From positions 310,001 to 374,000 of the forward strand of contig JABCZJ010000001.1 of assembly GCA_013289715.1 (NCBI GenBank): DNA of 64,000 nt, written 5' to 3'. The notes under the pieces were generated by a model. It saw only the letters and a program-made list of their open reading frames with translations. It did not search any database and was not told the origin of the DNA. Positions 23,707-33,276 of the stretch are shown piece after piece. Numbering within the stretch: the first letter of the stretch is position 1; each line of letters opens with the position of its first letter. Position numbers and translations under genes: made by a program. Origin of the DNA: Acidobacteriota bacterium. GTDB lineage: Bacteria > Acidobacteriota > Terriglobia > Acidiferrales > UBA7541.

Positions 23707-24201
23707 GCTAGTTGGGCCTGACGCGTTACACACGCCGCATCCGGGGTCGCGACCCTCAGGGAAATTGGTGGCGCACCGCCGACAGCCTCGCAGTACAATT
23801 TTAATGTGAGCCTGTAAACACAATCAAGGACATTCGGACCGGACGATGCCTAGTTGCGTTGTGTGAACAATGGGAGCGACGACGCGTGGTATTGTCCGTA
23901 ACGCTTTGTTAATATATATCTTCGATGGACCATAATGAACCGGGCTTCCTGCAAGAGACCATAGAAGGTCGCCGGAGCTCCGGAATTCCAGTTCGCGCGC
24001 TTGTGCGCCAAAAAGGAAAACATCGGTTCCCCAAAGCGTCGAGCGACGCTTGTGCTGATAAAAAATTACACGAAGGCTCTCACCGTCGGCATACCCGTCA
24101 GGTCTGCACATTCAAACTCAATCGCCGATCACCTCGCTTAGTGGGGGGAGAGATGTTTCGTTGACTGGCTTGCGTTCTATAAAACATTGGAGGATCGCTG
24201 A
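23707..24201. promoter_or_regulatory. Divergent promoter region, desaturase / FAAL megasynthase
   Basis: A 495-bp gap between two divergent genes. A possible plus-strand promoter is TTGTCC (23892-23897), then 17 bp and TATATC (23915-23920) in an AT-rich patch (TTAATATATATC). GGAGG at 24189-24193 serves the downstream gene. No credible small gene is seen. Confidence 0.35.
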
Positions 24202-27200
24202 TTGATGGCAGCGTCAATTTTAGGCCACCTGGATAGGTTGGCAGATGAGCACCCGAACAAACTTCTTTATTCGTATCTGGATGTAAACGGCGATCCGACC
24301 GAAAGCTACACCTACGCGTCGTTTCTCCACCGAGTGGAGGCGATCGCCGGGCATTTGTGGAGAGAGGGTCGTTTTGCGGCGGGCGACCGGCTGCTGCTTG
24401 CCTACCCGCCGGGGCTGGAAATGATCTGCGCATTCTTTGGCTGCGTGCGCGCTGGATTGATCCCCGTGCCGGTGTATCCCCCCAGTTCGCGTGGCTTCCA
24501 GAGCGCGCTATATAAGATGATACACATCGCAAAGGATTGCCAGGCGGCTGGGATCTTGACCAGCAGAGACTACCAGGCATCCCTCAAGACGAATCTGGCC
24601 AGAAGTGGAGTCTCGGCATGCGGCATTGACGTAGATTACATTTCCGGTCTGCCGTGGATCGCGACGGAAGATTTCGTGGATGCGATTGCGGACCGGCCAG
24701 CTGCCAATCATTCGAAGATCTTGTTTCTCCAGTACACCTCGGGTTCGACGATGGAGCCCAAGGGCGTGATTGTCACGCACGAAAACATTCTGGACACCTG
24801 TCCGCTGGTGATCGACCATCCCTCGCCGGTCGTTGTTTCCTGGCTGCCGCAGTATCACGATATGGGACTGATCGGGTGCTATCTGTATCCAGCACTGAAA
24901 GGTGGCACGACGTACGGGTTCTCTCCTACGGACTTCATTCAGCGGCCGATCCTGTGGTTTGATGCAATGACGGCCTACCGCGCCACCGCCACGGCTGCGC
25001 CCAACTTCGCCTACGACTATTGCCTGCGCGCCGGGAGACTTTCCAAGGAAAGCCTGGAGGCTTGTGATCTCAGTTCGCTGCGCGTTTTGATGTGCGCCGC
25101 GGAACCCGTAAAGCCGGATACCTACACACGGTTTCTGGAAGCGTTTCAGTCCTACGGACTGAAGACCGAGAGTTTCTATGTCGCCTACGGGCTGGCTGAG
25201 AATACTCTGGCGGTCTCACTGGGCGGTCGCAACATCGTTTCGGTCAACAAACGTGCCCTCTCCCTGGGGACGGCCCGCGTGATTACGGAGGTCTCTGAAA
25301 TCGGCGGGGCCACCAAGATTGTCAGTTGTGGAACGCCGCTGCCGGGTATCGACGTTAAGATTGTGGATCCGGAAGGGCACTTCCCACTAAAGCCAGAGCG
25401 TACCGGTGAAATCTGGGTCGCCGGAAGCGGTAAGTGTCGAGGTTACTGGAACAATCCCGAATTAACTCTGAAGCAATTTCGCGCGCGACTTGTGGACGAT
25501 ACTCCTTATGACGACGGCTACCTGCGGACCGGCGACATAGGATTCTTTCACGGCGGCGAACTCTACGTCTGCGGCCGCATCAAGGACATGATTATTCTGC
25601 GCGGGCAAAACTATTACCCGCACGACATTGAGAATGTCGTCGAGAAATCATCCAGTCTGATCCGGCACAACTGCGTGGCCGCGTTCCAGATTCAGGAAGA
25701 CAGTGAACCTGGGCTGGCAATCGTGGCTGAAGTCAAGAATCCTAAAGCGCTTCCCGACCCACGAAAGATTGCCGCCGCAGTGCGAAATTATCTCAACGTG
25801 GAAGTGGCCGTGATTTCCTTCATCGCGCCTCGCGCCATCCCCAGAACGAGTTCGGGGAAGCTTATGCGCCATAAGACCAAACAGATGTGGCAGCGAGGTC
25901 AGTTCACCGTTCTATCGGACTTTTCACGGGAGAAGGACGCCGGGAACTCCCTGTGCGATTCCGACATGCATTCCTCATTCGCTGAATTGAAAGCCAAGTA
26001 CAACCTGACAGGTAAGGAATCGTACAACCTGGTCGAAGCCGGGCTGGATTCCCTGGATCTTGTGGTGTTCGTTCATGAGCTCAAGGAACTCCTCAAAGTT
26101 AAAGGCGCCGAGATGCTGGCGAGGCAGGTCGATATTGGCGTGATTCAGCGTGTCGGCGTAGCCGAGTTGTTTGGACTCGCCGAAAAGTTGAAGCGCGCTC
26201 CCGAAGAGGCACTGGTTCATCTGCGTCATTCCCTTGCGACTTTCCGTGAGGAGCAGCGCGCCGCTGAGAAGCAAATGATGATCAACGACAGGAAGCTCAT
26301 CTTCGAGCCTCCGGTGCCTGTGCCCTTGCCGGAAACACCGGTGCTGAACCAGGTGCTGCTCACTGGCGGGACTGGCTTCATAGGGCCGTTTCTCATGAAG
26401 AGCTTGCTCGAACAGACCCGGGCGAAGATCTATGTTCTCGTCAGGTCTTCCAACGAAAAGCAAGGTAAGCAAAGGCTGCGGGACGCGATGAAGTCGATGG
26501 GACCCTGCGGGGTGGGTCTGATGGAGATGTTCGAAGCTCGGGTGATCCCCGTCTGCGGAGATCTGGGGCAGCCAAAGCTGGGGCTGACGCAGGACGCGTG
26601 GGATTTCCTCGCGCGTGAAGTCGACACGGTGTTCCACAATGGAGCGACCGTAAACTACCTGTTCAACTACGACCTGATGCGTGAGGCGAACGTGCTGGGA
26701 ACCAATGAGGTCGTGAGATTGGCGTTCGAGGGACGGCCGAAAGAGTTTAATTATGTGTCGACTACCTTCGTGTTTGGCTGGGCGGTGAAATCAGTCCTCA
26801 ATGAGACCGACCTGAACGAGAATATGGAGCTGCTCGATTTTGGGTACAGCCAATCGAAATGGGTAGCCGAACAGGTGGTTGTGGACGCGCGCAGCCGGGG
26901 ACTTTCCGCGAGGATTTTCCGGCCGGCTCTGGTGAGTCCCTCGGTCACGGGCGGAGGTAACAACTTCGATATCGCGGTGCGCTTGGTTGCGTTCATGGTG
27001 AATCACGGCATTGGCGTTGATACTCTCAACCAGGTCAGCTTTGTTCCGGCGGACATTGTGGCGAACAACATCGTTGCGATCTCTACCACTCCCGGTACGG
27101 GGAACAAGACTTACCACGTGACGCGGGACGATTATTCGAACATGATGGACATTACCCGGCTGATCACCAAAGCGACTGGCCGGCAATTCGAAACATTCAG

Positions 27201-27522
27201 GCTTCCCGACTTCGTTCCCGAGCTGATCCGCAGATGCCGGAAGGAAGATCTGCTGTTTCCGCTGCTGGATTTCTTGGTGGGCTCTGTGGACAACATCTCT
27301 GCGATGGAGTTCAAACGCTACGACAGCTCTTCCTATCAAAAGGCGCGCGATGCGTCCGTATGGGGCAAAGCAGACCCGTCCCTGGAAGATACGGTTAACG
27401 GCATTCTGAAATTCATGCATCGCAAGGGGATCATTTCGGTGGCGGCTCGTGAGGTCGACGCGCTGTCAGCGAGCGCTGGGCTCGTGGACTGGACAGACGC
27501 AATATCCGCTACTGCTTCCTAA
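24202..27522 (+). CDS. Fatty-acyl-AMP ligase - acyl carrier - thioester reductase fusion
   Basis: A 1106-aa three-module enzyme. Residues 1-~575 are an adenylation domain of the FAAL type (FLQYTSGSTMEPKGVIVTHE, VSWLPQYHDMGLIG, AAPNFAYDYCLRAG, GRIKDMIILRGQNYYPHDIE). Residues ~590-670 are an acyl carrier domain with the phosphopantetheine Ser617 in EAGLDSLDLV. Residues ~710-1100 are a Lys2-type NADPH thioester reductase (LLTGGTGFIGPFLMKSLLEQ, FNYVSTTFVFGW, a YSQSKW active site). Predicted action: activate a free fatty acid, load it on the carrier, and release it reductively as aldehyde or alcohol. The start is TTG at 24202 (GGAGG 8 bp upstream) or ATG at 24205. The chain-length substrate is unknown. 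Confidence 0.93.
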   Translation: MMAASILGHLDRLADEHPNKLLYSYLDVNGDPTESYTYASFLHRVEAIAGHLWREGRFAAGDRLLLAYPPGLEMICAFFGCVRAGLIPVPVYPPSSRGFQSALYKMIHIAKDCQAAGILTSRDYQASLKTNLARSGVSACGIDVDYISGLPWIATEDFVDAIADRPAANHSKILFLQYTSGSTMEPKGVIVTHENILDTCPLVIDHPSPVVVSWLPQYHDMGLIGCYLYPALKGGTTYGFSPTDFIQRPILWFDAMTAYRATATAAPNFAYDYCLRAGRLSKESLEACDLSSLRVLMCAAEPVKPDTYTRFLEAFQSYGLKTESFYVAYGLAENTLAVSLGGRNIVSVNKRALSLGTARVITEVSEIGGATKIVSCGTPLPGIDVKIVDPEGHFPLKPERTGEIWVAGSGKCRGYWNNPELTLKQFRARLVDDTPYDDGYLRTGDIGFFHGGELYVCGRIKDMIILRGQNYYPHDIENVVEKSSSLIRHNCVAAFQIQEDSEPGLAIVAEVKNPKALPDPRKIAAAVRNYLNVEVAVISFIAPRAIPRTSSGKLMRHKTKQMWQRGQFTVLSDFSREKDAGNSLCDSDMHSSFAELKAKYNLTGKESYNLVEAGLDSLDLVVFVHELKELLKVKGAEMLARQVDIGVIQRVGVAELFGLAEKLKRAPEEALVHLRHSLATFREEQRAAEKQMMINDRKLIFEPPVPVPLPETPVLNQVLLTGGTGFIGPFLMKSLLEQTRAKIYVLVRSSNEKQGKQRLRDAMKSMGPCGVGLMEMFEARVIPVCGDLGQPKLGLTQDAWDFLAREVDTVFHNGATVNYLFNYDLMREANVLGTNEVVRLAFEGRPKEFNYVSTTFVFGWAVKSVLNETDLNENMELLDFGYSQSKWVAEQVVVDARSRGLSARIFRPALVSPSVTGGGNNFDIAVRLVAFMVNHGIGVDTLNQVSFVPADIVANNIVAISTTPGTGNKTYHVTRDDYSNMMDITRLITKATGRQFETFRLPDFVPELIRRCRKEDLLFPLLDFLVGSVDNISAMEFKRYDSSSYQKARDASVWGKADPSLEDTVNGILKFMHRKGIISVAAREVDALSASAGLVDWTDAISATAS

Positions 27523-28288
27523 ACACGAGCTTCTCGGTCAGCCGCTGACCCGTTTCCAATGTGGCGGTGGTGGACAGCGTCATCTGCTGCCCGTCCGCGG
27601 AAACTACCCACCTGTCTTTTTGCGTGACTTGATTGTCCCGCTGATAGCTCGCATCCACCGTGTGAGGATCGACGAGTTCAAGCGACACGGTATCGTTGCG
27701 CGAGTTCCTTAGATCGTATTGCTTTCCGTCAAGGCGGGCGCTGTAGCTGAAGTCGCCGAGAAAGCGGACCCCACCGCTTCCGTCCGCGTCGAATTTGAGC
27801 ACCAGAGCTTGCCGCAAACGAGTCTTGCTGAGATCCTGCGTCCATTCGCCTGCGAAGAAGTCATTCGGAACTTTCTTGCCCCCGCTGCGCGTCCACACGG
27901 TGACTTTATCGGCGTGGCCCGCGGTTGCAGTCGTGGCCGTCAGCTCGTTGCCATCACTCGAGATTTTTTCGCGGACCGTCGCCACAACGGTTCCGTCCTT
28001 CTCCTCTTTGACCTCCGCCTGCTTCTTATCGATCCTGCGCAGCTCAATTTGATTGAAAGCGAGATTGCCTGGTGCGGCCGATTGGTGTCCGTTCGTATTT
28101 GCAGTGAAATCCAGATGGGTTTCGCCGGACATCACTACATGCGTCCCGGCATGCACAGGCGTTATGGTGAGCCGGTTCGGAGGATCCAAACTGGACTGCG
28201 CGGAGACGAGCGTCCAGGTGCCAAGGCGCGGGTCTGCTACTCCAGGTTGGATGGCGGCAAGCAGTCCGAGCAGAAGTAAGGTGCGAAT
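27509..28288 (-). CDS. Secreted beta-rich protein of unknown function, apparent ATT start
   Basis: A frame ending at 27509 encodes a secreted protein. Canonical starts (TTG at 28189) would cut off a clear signal peptide that continues upstream: RTLLLLGLLAAIQPGVADPR, then LGTWTLVSAQS. The frame begins directly after an in-frame TAA with the codon ATT (28288-28286), preceded by a perfect AGGAGG 4 bp away. Thus the likely start is ATT, a rare but known initiation codon, giving 259 aa. The mature part resembles acidobacterial exported proteins with a GTW-x-L repeat (two similar halves, the second from GEWTQDLSKTRL). It overlaps the 3' end of the convergent FAAL gene by 14 bp. Confidence 0.6.
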   Translation of the reverse strand: MRTLLLLGLLAAIQPGVADPRLGTWTLVSAQSSLDPPNRLTITPVHAGTHVVMSGETHLDFTANTNGHQSAAPGNLAFNQIELRRIDKKQAEVKEEKDGTVVATVREKISSDGNELTATTATAGHADKVTVWTRSGGKKVPNDFFAGEWTQDLSKTRLRQALVLKFDADGSGGVRFLGDFSYSARLDGKQYDLRNSRNDTVSLELVDPHTVDASYQRDNQVTQKDRWVVSADGQQMTLSTTATLETGQRLTEKLVFRKQ

Positions 28289-28467
28289 TTATCCTCCTAA
28301 ATCGATCGGGCAAAGTTTAGCAGATTCAGGTAGCTCCGTAGTTGAGTCGTGCGCAAGTGTAAACTCGCGAAACGAAGCGCGAATCCAGGAACCGGTTCCG
28401 GACGAAGCACGTCTTTCGCCCGTGTGGTTTTTAGGCGTCAGCGGAGAGTTTTGGTGACGACGATTTT

Positions 28468-30720
28468 GTGAGTTATGACATTATTGTGGCTATGCTTGTG
28501 CGCCGTTTTTTGGTGTCAGGGATCGTCCTCGCAGCAACCATCGCACTTCTTCCGTTTTCCTTTCACGCGGAGCGCCGCTTGGAGACCGCAACCCGTGTGG
28601 AAGGGAGCCAGGCTGAAATCGTGCGGGACGAGCTGTCTACTCGTTTTCACTCGCCGTTTGTCGACCGCGTTGTCCTGGTAATCGAGGGGCTGCCACCTGC
28701 TGATTCGGAGGAAGGCGGACAATCGTTAGCAACCATCGTGGCAGCACTGAGCGAGCAGCCCGGCGTTTCCGGAGTGGTGTCCTATCTCGAGTTGCGCGAT
28801 CCGATATTTCTGGGCCGTGATGGCGGAACGTTTGTCCTCGTGGGGCTCGAGTCAACTGGCGGTCCAGTCGAGTCGCTTGTTCCGGAGCTCCACCAGCTGG
28901 CAAGCTCCCTTGCAAATCAACTGCGGGGCCGTTATCCGGCGGTGCAGCTCGAACTCACGGGCGAGATTCCACTGAATTTCGATATTCGGAAAGCGAGCGC
29001 CGCCGATGTGCATCGCGGCGAAAGCCTGGTGATCCCCGCGACACTGGTGCTTCTGCTGGTGGCGTTTGGAAGCCTGATGGCCGCGCTGATTCCCTTGGCC
29101 GTTGGCCAGCTGGCCATCGCCACCACTCTGGCGATTACGGGATTTCTGGCCCAGCGCTGGCACTTGTCCATTCTGGTTCAAAATTTGGCCACCATGCTTG
29201 GCCTGGGCCTGGGAATCGACTATGCGCTCCTCATGATCAGCCGCTTCCGGGAAGCGATTGCCGCCGGGAACGACGGACCGACGGCCGGGGTGATCGCGGC
29301 TCGCCAGGCAGGCCGCACGCTTTTGATTTCAGCCTCAACGGTAGCGATCGGATTTCTAGCGCTCTTGACGGTTCCGATCAGTGAAATCCGATCAATCGGT
29401 GTGGCAGGATTCCTGGTGACGGGAATGAGTGTGTTGCTTACAAATACCCTGGTTCCCGCAGCGCTGGTATTGCTCGGTCCGCGGATTGATCTTGGCCGAA
29501 TGCCCTTTACTGCAAAGTTGGATGCGCAGCGGGCCGCGCGCACGGGAAATCGCTGGCGCCAATGGGGAAAGGTAATTGTCGCGCACCCTTGGATCGCCCT
29601 CTTGCTAGCAGGTACTCCTCTGCTTCTGCTGGCATGGCAGGTCAGACGACTCGATACCAGTCTCCCCCGGGGGGATTGGCTGCCGCCGGCGGCAGAATCA
29701 GTCCATGCGCTGCACACCCTGGAACGGATGGATCGGGGCGGCGTGGTTGAAGCATTGCGCGTCATCGTCGAGCTCCCAGCGGATTCCATCGCGCAAACCG
29801 ACGCGGGGTGGGATGCGCTGGATCGTCTTTCCAAGCGTCTTGCGACCGACCCTCGCTGTGACCGCGTGATTTCCATCACCACGCTTGCGCAGAGCAACCG
29901 ATCTTCGCTCACTGATCTTTCGCGGGAGACGCGTCGAACATTTCTGAGTAGTGATGGACGAGCGGCGCTGCTCGAGGTGCTACCCGCGAGTTCGGTCTCC
30001 CTGCGCGATCAGGTCAACTGGGTACGAGAGCTGCGTAACACCGGCGCGCCAGCTCTCACCGGAGTGCCTGGCGCAACCCTTCTCGTTGGCGGCATCCCGG
30101 CGCTCAACGCTGATTATGAAACGATTATCAGAAACCGCTTTCCACCCGTAATGGGGCTGGTGGTGGGGGGGACGCTGTTTGCTCTGCTCTGTGGGTTCCG
30201 ATCGATCTTCGCCGCTGTGAAGGCCATCGCGCTGAACCTTTTCTCGGTGGCGGCGGCGTTCGGAGCATTGGTTTTCGTCATTCAAGATGGACACGGAAGC
30301 AGGTTCCTGGGAGTTCCCGGGGGAACCGGTAGCGTGTTTCCCCTGGTACCGATCGTCGCGTTTGCCATCGTCTTCGGATTGAGCATGGACTACGAAGTGT
30401 TTCTGGTGGCACGCGTTCTGGAAGCCAGAAGGAGCGGCCTGAGTGAAATGGATGCGATTCCGGAGGGTCTGGCTAGAACCGCGGGCCTGATTACGAGCGC
30501 CGCAGCAATCATGATCGTGGTATTTGCGGCGTTCACTTTCGGAGATTTCCTGGTGGTCAAGATGATCGGGTTTACGCTCGCGATCGCCGTTTTGATTGAC
30601 GCGACACTCGTTCGGATTGTGATCGGTCCCGCGCTCCTGCGTATTGCGGGCGATTGGAACTGGTGGCCTGGCGGGCTCACCGCAGCGCGCAGGGTGCCAG
30701 TCGTGGCGGGTCGCGAATAG
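28468..30720 (+). CDS. MMPL/RND-family transporter
   Basis: A 750-aa polytopic protein with two RND halves: helix 1, a large periplasmic loop, then a five-helix bundle, repeated. Signature segments are GLGIDYALLMISRFREAI in the first half and FGLSMDYEVFLVARVLEA in the second, typical of MmpL proteins that export lipids using the proton gradient. The start is GTG at 28468; an ATG eight codons in is an alternative. Its position next to the fatty-acyl-activating megasynthase suggests export of a lipid product, as for mycobacterial FadD/MmpL pairs; that is inference. Confidence 0.9.
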   Translation: MSYDIIVAMLVRRFLVSGIVLAATIALLPFSFHAERRLETATRVEGSQAEIVRDELSTRFHSPFVDRVVLVIEGLPPADSEEGGQSLATIVAALSEQPGVSGVVSYLELRDPIFLGRDGGTFVLVGLESTGGPVESLVPELHQLASSLANQLRGRYPAVQLELTGEIPLNFDIRKASAADVHRGESLVIPATLVLLLVAFGSLMAALIPLAVGQLAIATTLAITGFLAQRWHLSILVQNLATMLGLGLGIDYALLMISRFREAIAAGNDGPTAGVIAARQAGRTLLISASTVAIGFLALLTVPISEIRSIGVAGFLVTGMSVLLTNTLVPAALVLLGPRIDLGRMPFTAKLDAQRAARTGNRWRQWGKVIVAHPWIALLLAGTPLLLLAWQVRRLDTSLPRGDWLPPAAESVHALHTLERMDRGGVVEALRVIVELPADSIAQTDAGWDALDRLSKRLATDPRCDRVISITTLAQSNRSSLTDLSRETRRTFLSSDGRAALLEVLPASSVSLRDQVNWVRELRNTGAPALTGVPGATLLVGGIPALNADYETIIRNRFPPVMGLVVGGTLFALLCGFRSIFAAVKAIALNLFSVAAAFGALVFVIQDGHGSRFLGVPGGTGSVFPLVPIVAFAIVFGLSMDYEVFLVARVLEARRSGLSEMDAIPEGLARTAGLITSAAAIMIVVFAAFTFGDFLVVKMIGFTLAIAVLIDATLVRIVIGPALLRIAGDWNWWPGGLTAARRVPVVAGRE

Positions 30721-30789
30721 CGACCGGCGACCCCAATCACTGCCCATCGCTGGCACCGGCACCGCATCCGCGCGCAGCACGCCCTGCAA

Positions 30790-31650
30790 TTACGACTTGG
30801 GAAGCAAACGCATGAAGATTTTCCAATACGAAATCGGCGCCAGACGTTCGAGCAATGCCAGAAACCTTGCGTCGTTGCCGACCAGCACGCGCGGCGAGCG
30901 GCGTTCGATGCCCCGCACGATAATTTCACCGGCGGCTGCGGGCGGCATGGTCAGTGCTTTTTTCGCAAGGGCTCTGCGCCGAGCGATTTCTTGCGGAGGC
31001 ATGTCCTTGGGTACGCGAGCGTTGTCTGCAATCGAAGTTGCGACGCCGCCCGGATGTACAACCGTAACACCGACTTTCGAATCCGCGAGTTCGTGCCGCA
31101 GTGAATTCGAAAATCCGCGCACGGCGAACTTACTTGCCGAGTAAGACGTTTCACCGGGCGGCGAGATCAGTCCGTAGACGCTCGAAAGGTTTACCACGCG
31201 TGCGTCATCGCTTTTTCGCAACAGAGGCAGAAAGGCTCGGGTCATCCGCACTACGCCCCAGAAGTTAATTTCGAACAACCACTCAAAATCCTCCTCGCTG
31301 ACTGCTTCGAACGTGCCGCCGACGGCCACGCCGGCGTTGTTTATAAGGATGTCGACCCCGGGATGCGCGGCGATCACAGCTTGTGGAAACGCCGCCACGG
31401 CATGCCGATCTGCAACGTCAAGGTGATGTTGGCTGATGCGCAGCGCACTGCGCCGGGCGCTGTGGTTGGTCGGATCCATTTGAGCTGGATGTGCCATGCG
31501 CGCCGTTTCTGATAATCCGGCGTCATTCACGTCCGCGAGCGCAAGGTTGCAGCCACGGCGCGCGAGCGAGACGGCAATGGCACGGCCGATGCCGCTTGCA
31601 GCGCCGGTGATCACCGCCGTGCGGTTCTCGAGATTCATTGCGCTGGTCAT
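30790..31650 (-). CDS. Short-chain dehydrogenase/reductase (SadH-like)
   Basis: A 286-aa classical SDR: the cofactor loop TGAASGIGRA, LADVND (Asp after beta-2), NNAGVAVGG, and the catalytic Ser in NLSSVYG with YSASK. An insertion of ~20 residues after beta-2 (ARMAHPAQMDPTNHSARRSA) is unusual. It lies 9 bp downstream of a Baeyer-Villiger-type monooxygenase gene, so they form one transcript. The pairing matches MymA-SadH of the mycobacterial mymA operon, where the SDR oxidises or reduces the ketone or alcohol partner. Met5 is an alternative start. Confidence 0.9.
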   Translation of the reverse strand: MTSAMNLENRTAVITGAASGIGRAIAVSLARRGCNLALADVNDAGLSETARMAHPAQMDPTNHSARRSALRISQHHLDVADRHAVAAFPQAVIAAHPGVDILINNAGVAVGGTFEAVSEEDFEWLFEINFWGVVRMTRAFLPLLRKSDDARVVNLSSVYGLISPPGETSYSASKFAVRGFSNSLRHELADSKVGVTVVHPGGVATSIADNARVPKDMPPQEIARRRALAKKALTMPPAAAGEIIVRGIERRSPRVLVGNDARFLALLERLAPISYWKIFMRLLPKS

Positions 31651-31659
31651 AATCTCAAA

Positions 31660-33186
31660 TCAGACGGTAGCCCTGGAGTGGACATTACTTACGCGACTGC
31701 CATTGTCAGCCTCCGACGTTCGACGAAAATTCATGGTCCCGTCGTTTACCGACCCAAACGTAAAGGAGGCGAGGTCTTTTACATAATTCTGGGGCACTCT
31801 CCACGGCGGCTTCTGTCCCTGCCTGGGCAGCACGCCGTCGGCACGGCGGACGTAGCCTGAACTGAAATCGAGCAAAGGCTCGGGGTTGACGGATGGATCC
31901 GGAAGATTCGGTACACATACCGACCATCCCTTACGATCCATATATGTAAGCAGCCGGCAGACAAAACGCGCGGTGAGATCACAGCGCAGGGTCCAGGAAT
32001 TATTCGTATAGCCAAAGGCGAGTGCTAGATTCGGGATACCGCTGAACATTGCGCCTTTGTAAACCAGCTTCTCGTTGAGTTTGGCCGGCACGCCATCAAC
32101 AAGAATTTCAGCTCCGCCCATCAGCTGCACGATGAGACCTGTGGCTGAAACGATGATATCCGCCGGCAAGATTGTGCCGGAGCGTAAGCGGATGCCGGAC
32201 TCCACAATTTCTTCAATCGTGTCGGTAACGATGTCGACCCGGCCGGAGCGGATGGCGGCAAACAGATCGCCGTCGGGCACCAGGCATATACGCTGATCCC
32301 ACGGGTTATAGCGGGGCGTGAAGTGCCGCTTGACGTCGAAGTCGGGATCAAGCTGCTGCTTGATCCCCTTGATGATGATGCCCTTGAGCATCTCTGGTTT
32401 CGTGCGCGCGAGGTAAAACATGGTGATGCTGTACAGCACGTTCTTCCATTTTGTGAGTTCCGCGGCAAACTTTCTTGGGAAATGCCGATACATCCAGATG
32501 GCCTTTACGTCCTTACTGGGGCGAGTAACGACATAGCTGGGAGAGCGCTGCAGCATCGTGACATGCGCGGCATCCTTGGCAAGCGCCGGAACCAGCGTCA
32601 CCGCCGTGGCACCACTTCCGATGACAACGACTTGCTTGTCCGCATGATCGAGGGCCTCGGGCCACTCCTGTGGGTGCACGAACTGCCCCTGAAACCGATT
32701 CATGCCCGGAAACTCCGGGCTGAAACCCTTTTCGTAACTATAATAACCGCTGCACATATAAAGGAAGCTGCAGAACAGTCGCACGATCCGTCCATCTTTC
32801 GTCTGGGCCTCGACCGTCCAGCGCGCGTCGGCTGAAGACCAGGAAGCTCGGATCATGCGATGTCCCAGCCTGATGTGCCGGTCAATGCCATAGTGTGCCG
32901 CGGTCTCGCGGATATAATTCCAGATGGCAGGACCACCTGCGATCGCCTCGTCCGCGTGCCAAGGCCGAAAAGGAAAGCCGAGAGTGTGCATCTCAGAATC
33001 GGACCGGACGCCTGGATAGCGGAAGAGATCCCACGTTCCGCCGATTGCGTCGCGGGCCTCCAGAATCGAGTAGGTTTTTCCGGGGAAGGCGGTCTGCAAA
33101 TGGTAAGCAGCATCAATACCGGATATGCCGGCGCCCACGATTAGCACGTCTAGTACGTCGAATTGTTCTGGGGATTGCATCGGCAT
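31660..33186 (-). CDS. Flavin-containing Baeyer-Villiger-type monooxygenase (MymA-like)
   Basis: A 508-aa class B flavoprotein monooxygenase. FAD site GAGISGIDAAYHL, GGTWDLFRYPGVRSDSEMHT, the NADPH Rossmann motif GSGATAVTL, and the fingerprint FQGQFVHPQEWP (FxGxxxHxxxWP) just before it identify the BVMO/FMO group. The sequence is close in motif wording to mycobacterial MymA. Expected reaction: O2 and NADPH-dependent insertion of oxygen next to a ketone, or oxidation of an aldehyde or sulfide. It is co-transcribed with the SDR downstream (9-bp gap). Its substrate here may be the lipid made by the neighbouring locus. Confidence 0.9.
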   Translation of the reverse strand: MPMQSPEQFDVLDVLIVGAGISGIDAAYHLQTAFPGKTYSILEARDAIGGTWDLFRYPGVRSDSEMHTLGFPFRPWHADEAIAGGPAIWNYIRETAAHYGIDRHIRLGHRMIRASWSSADARWTVEAQTKDGRIVRLFCSFLYMCSGYYSYEKGFSPEFPGMNRFQGQFVHPQEWPEALDHADKQVVVIGSGATAVTLVPALAKDAAHVTMLQRSPSYVVTRPSKDVKAIWMYRHFPRKFAAELTKWKNVLYSITMFYLARTKPEMLKGIIIKGIKQQLDPDFDVKRHFTPRYNPWDQRICLVPDGDLFAAIRSGRVDIVTDTIEEIVESGIRLRSGTILPADIIVSATGLIVQLMGGAEILVDGVPAKLNEKLVYKGAMFSGIPNLALAFGYTNNSWTLRCDLTARFVCRLLTYMDRKGWSVCVPNLPDPSVNPEPLLDFSSGYVRRADGVLPRQGQKPPWRVPQNYVKDLASFTFGSVNDGTMNFRRTSEADNGSRVSNVHSRATV

Positions 33187-33276
33187 GTCTGTAGTGTTCT
33201 CGCCTGCGGCGCGCTGTTGTACCTTTGTGCGACGCCGGTGGCGAGTTAATTTATTATCCTTCCAGCAGCAAGGAAA

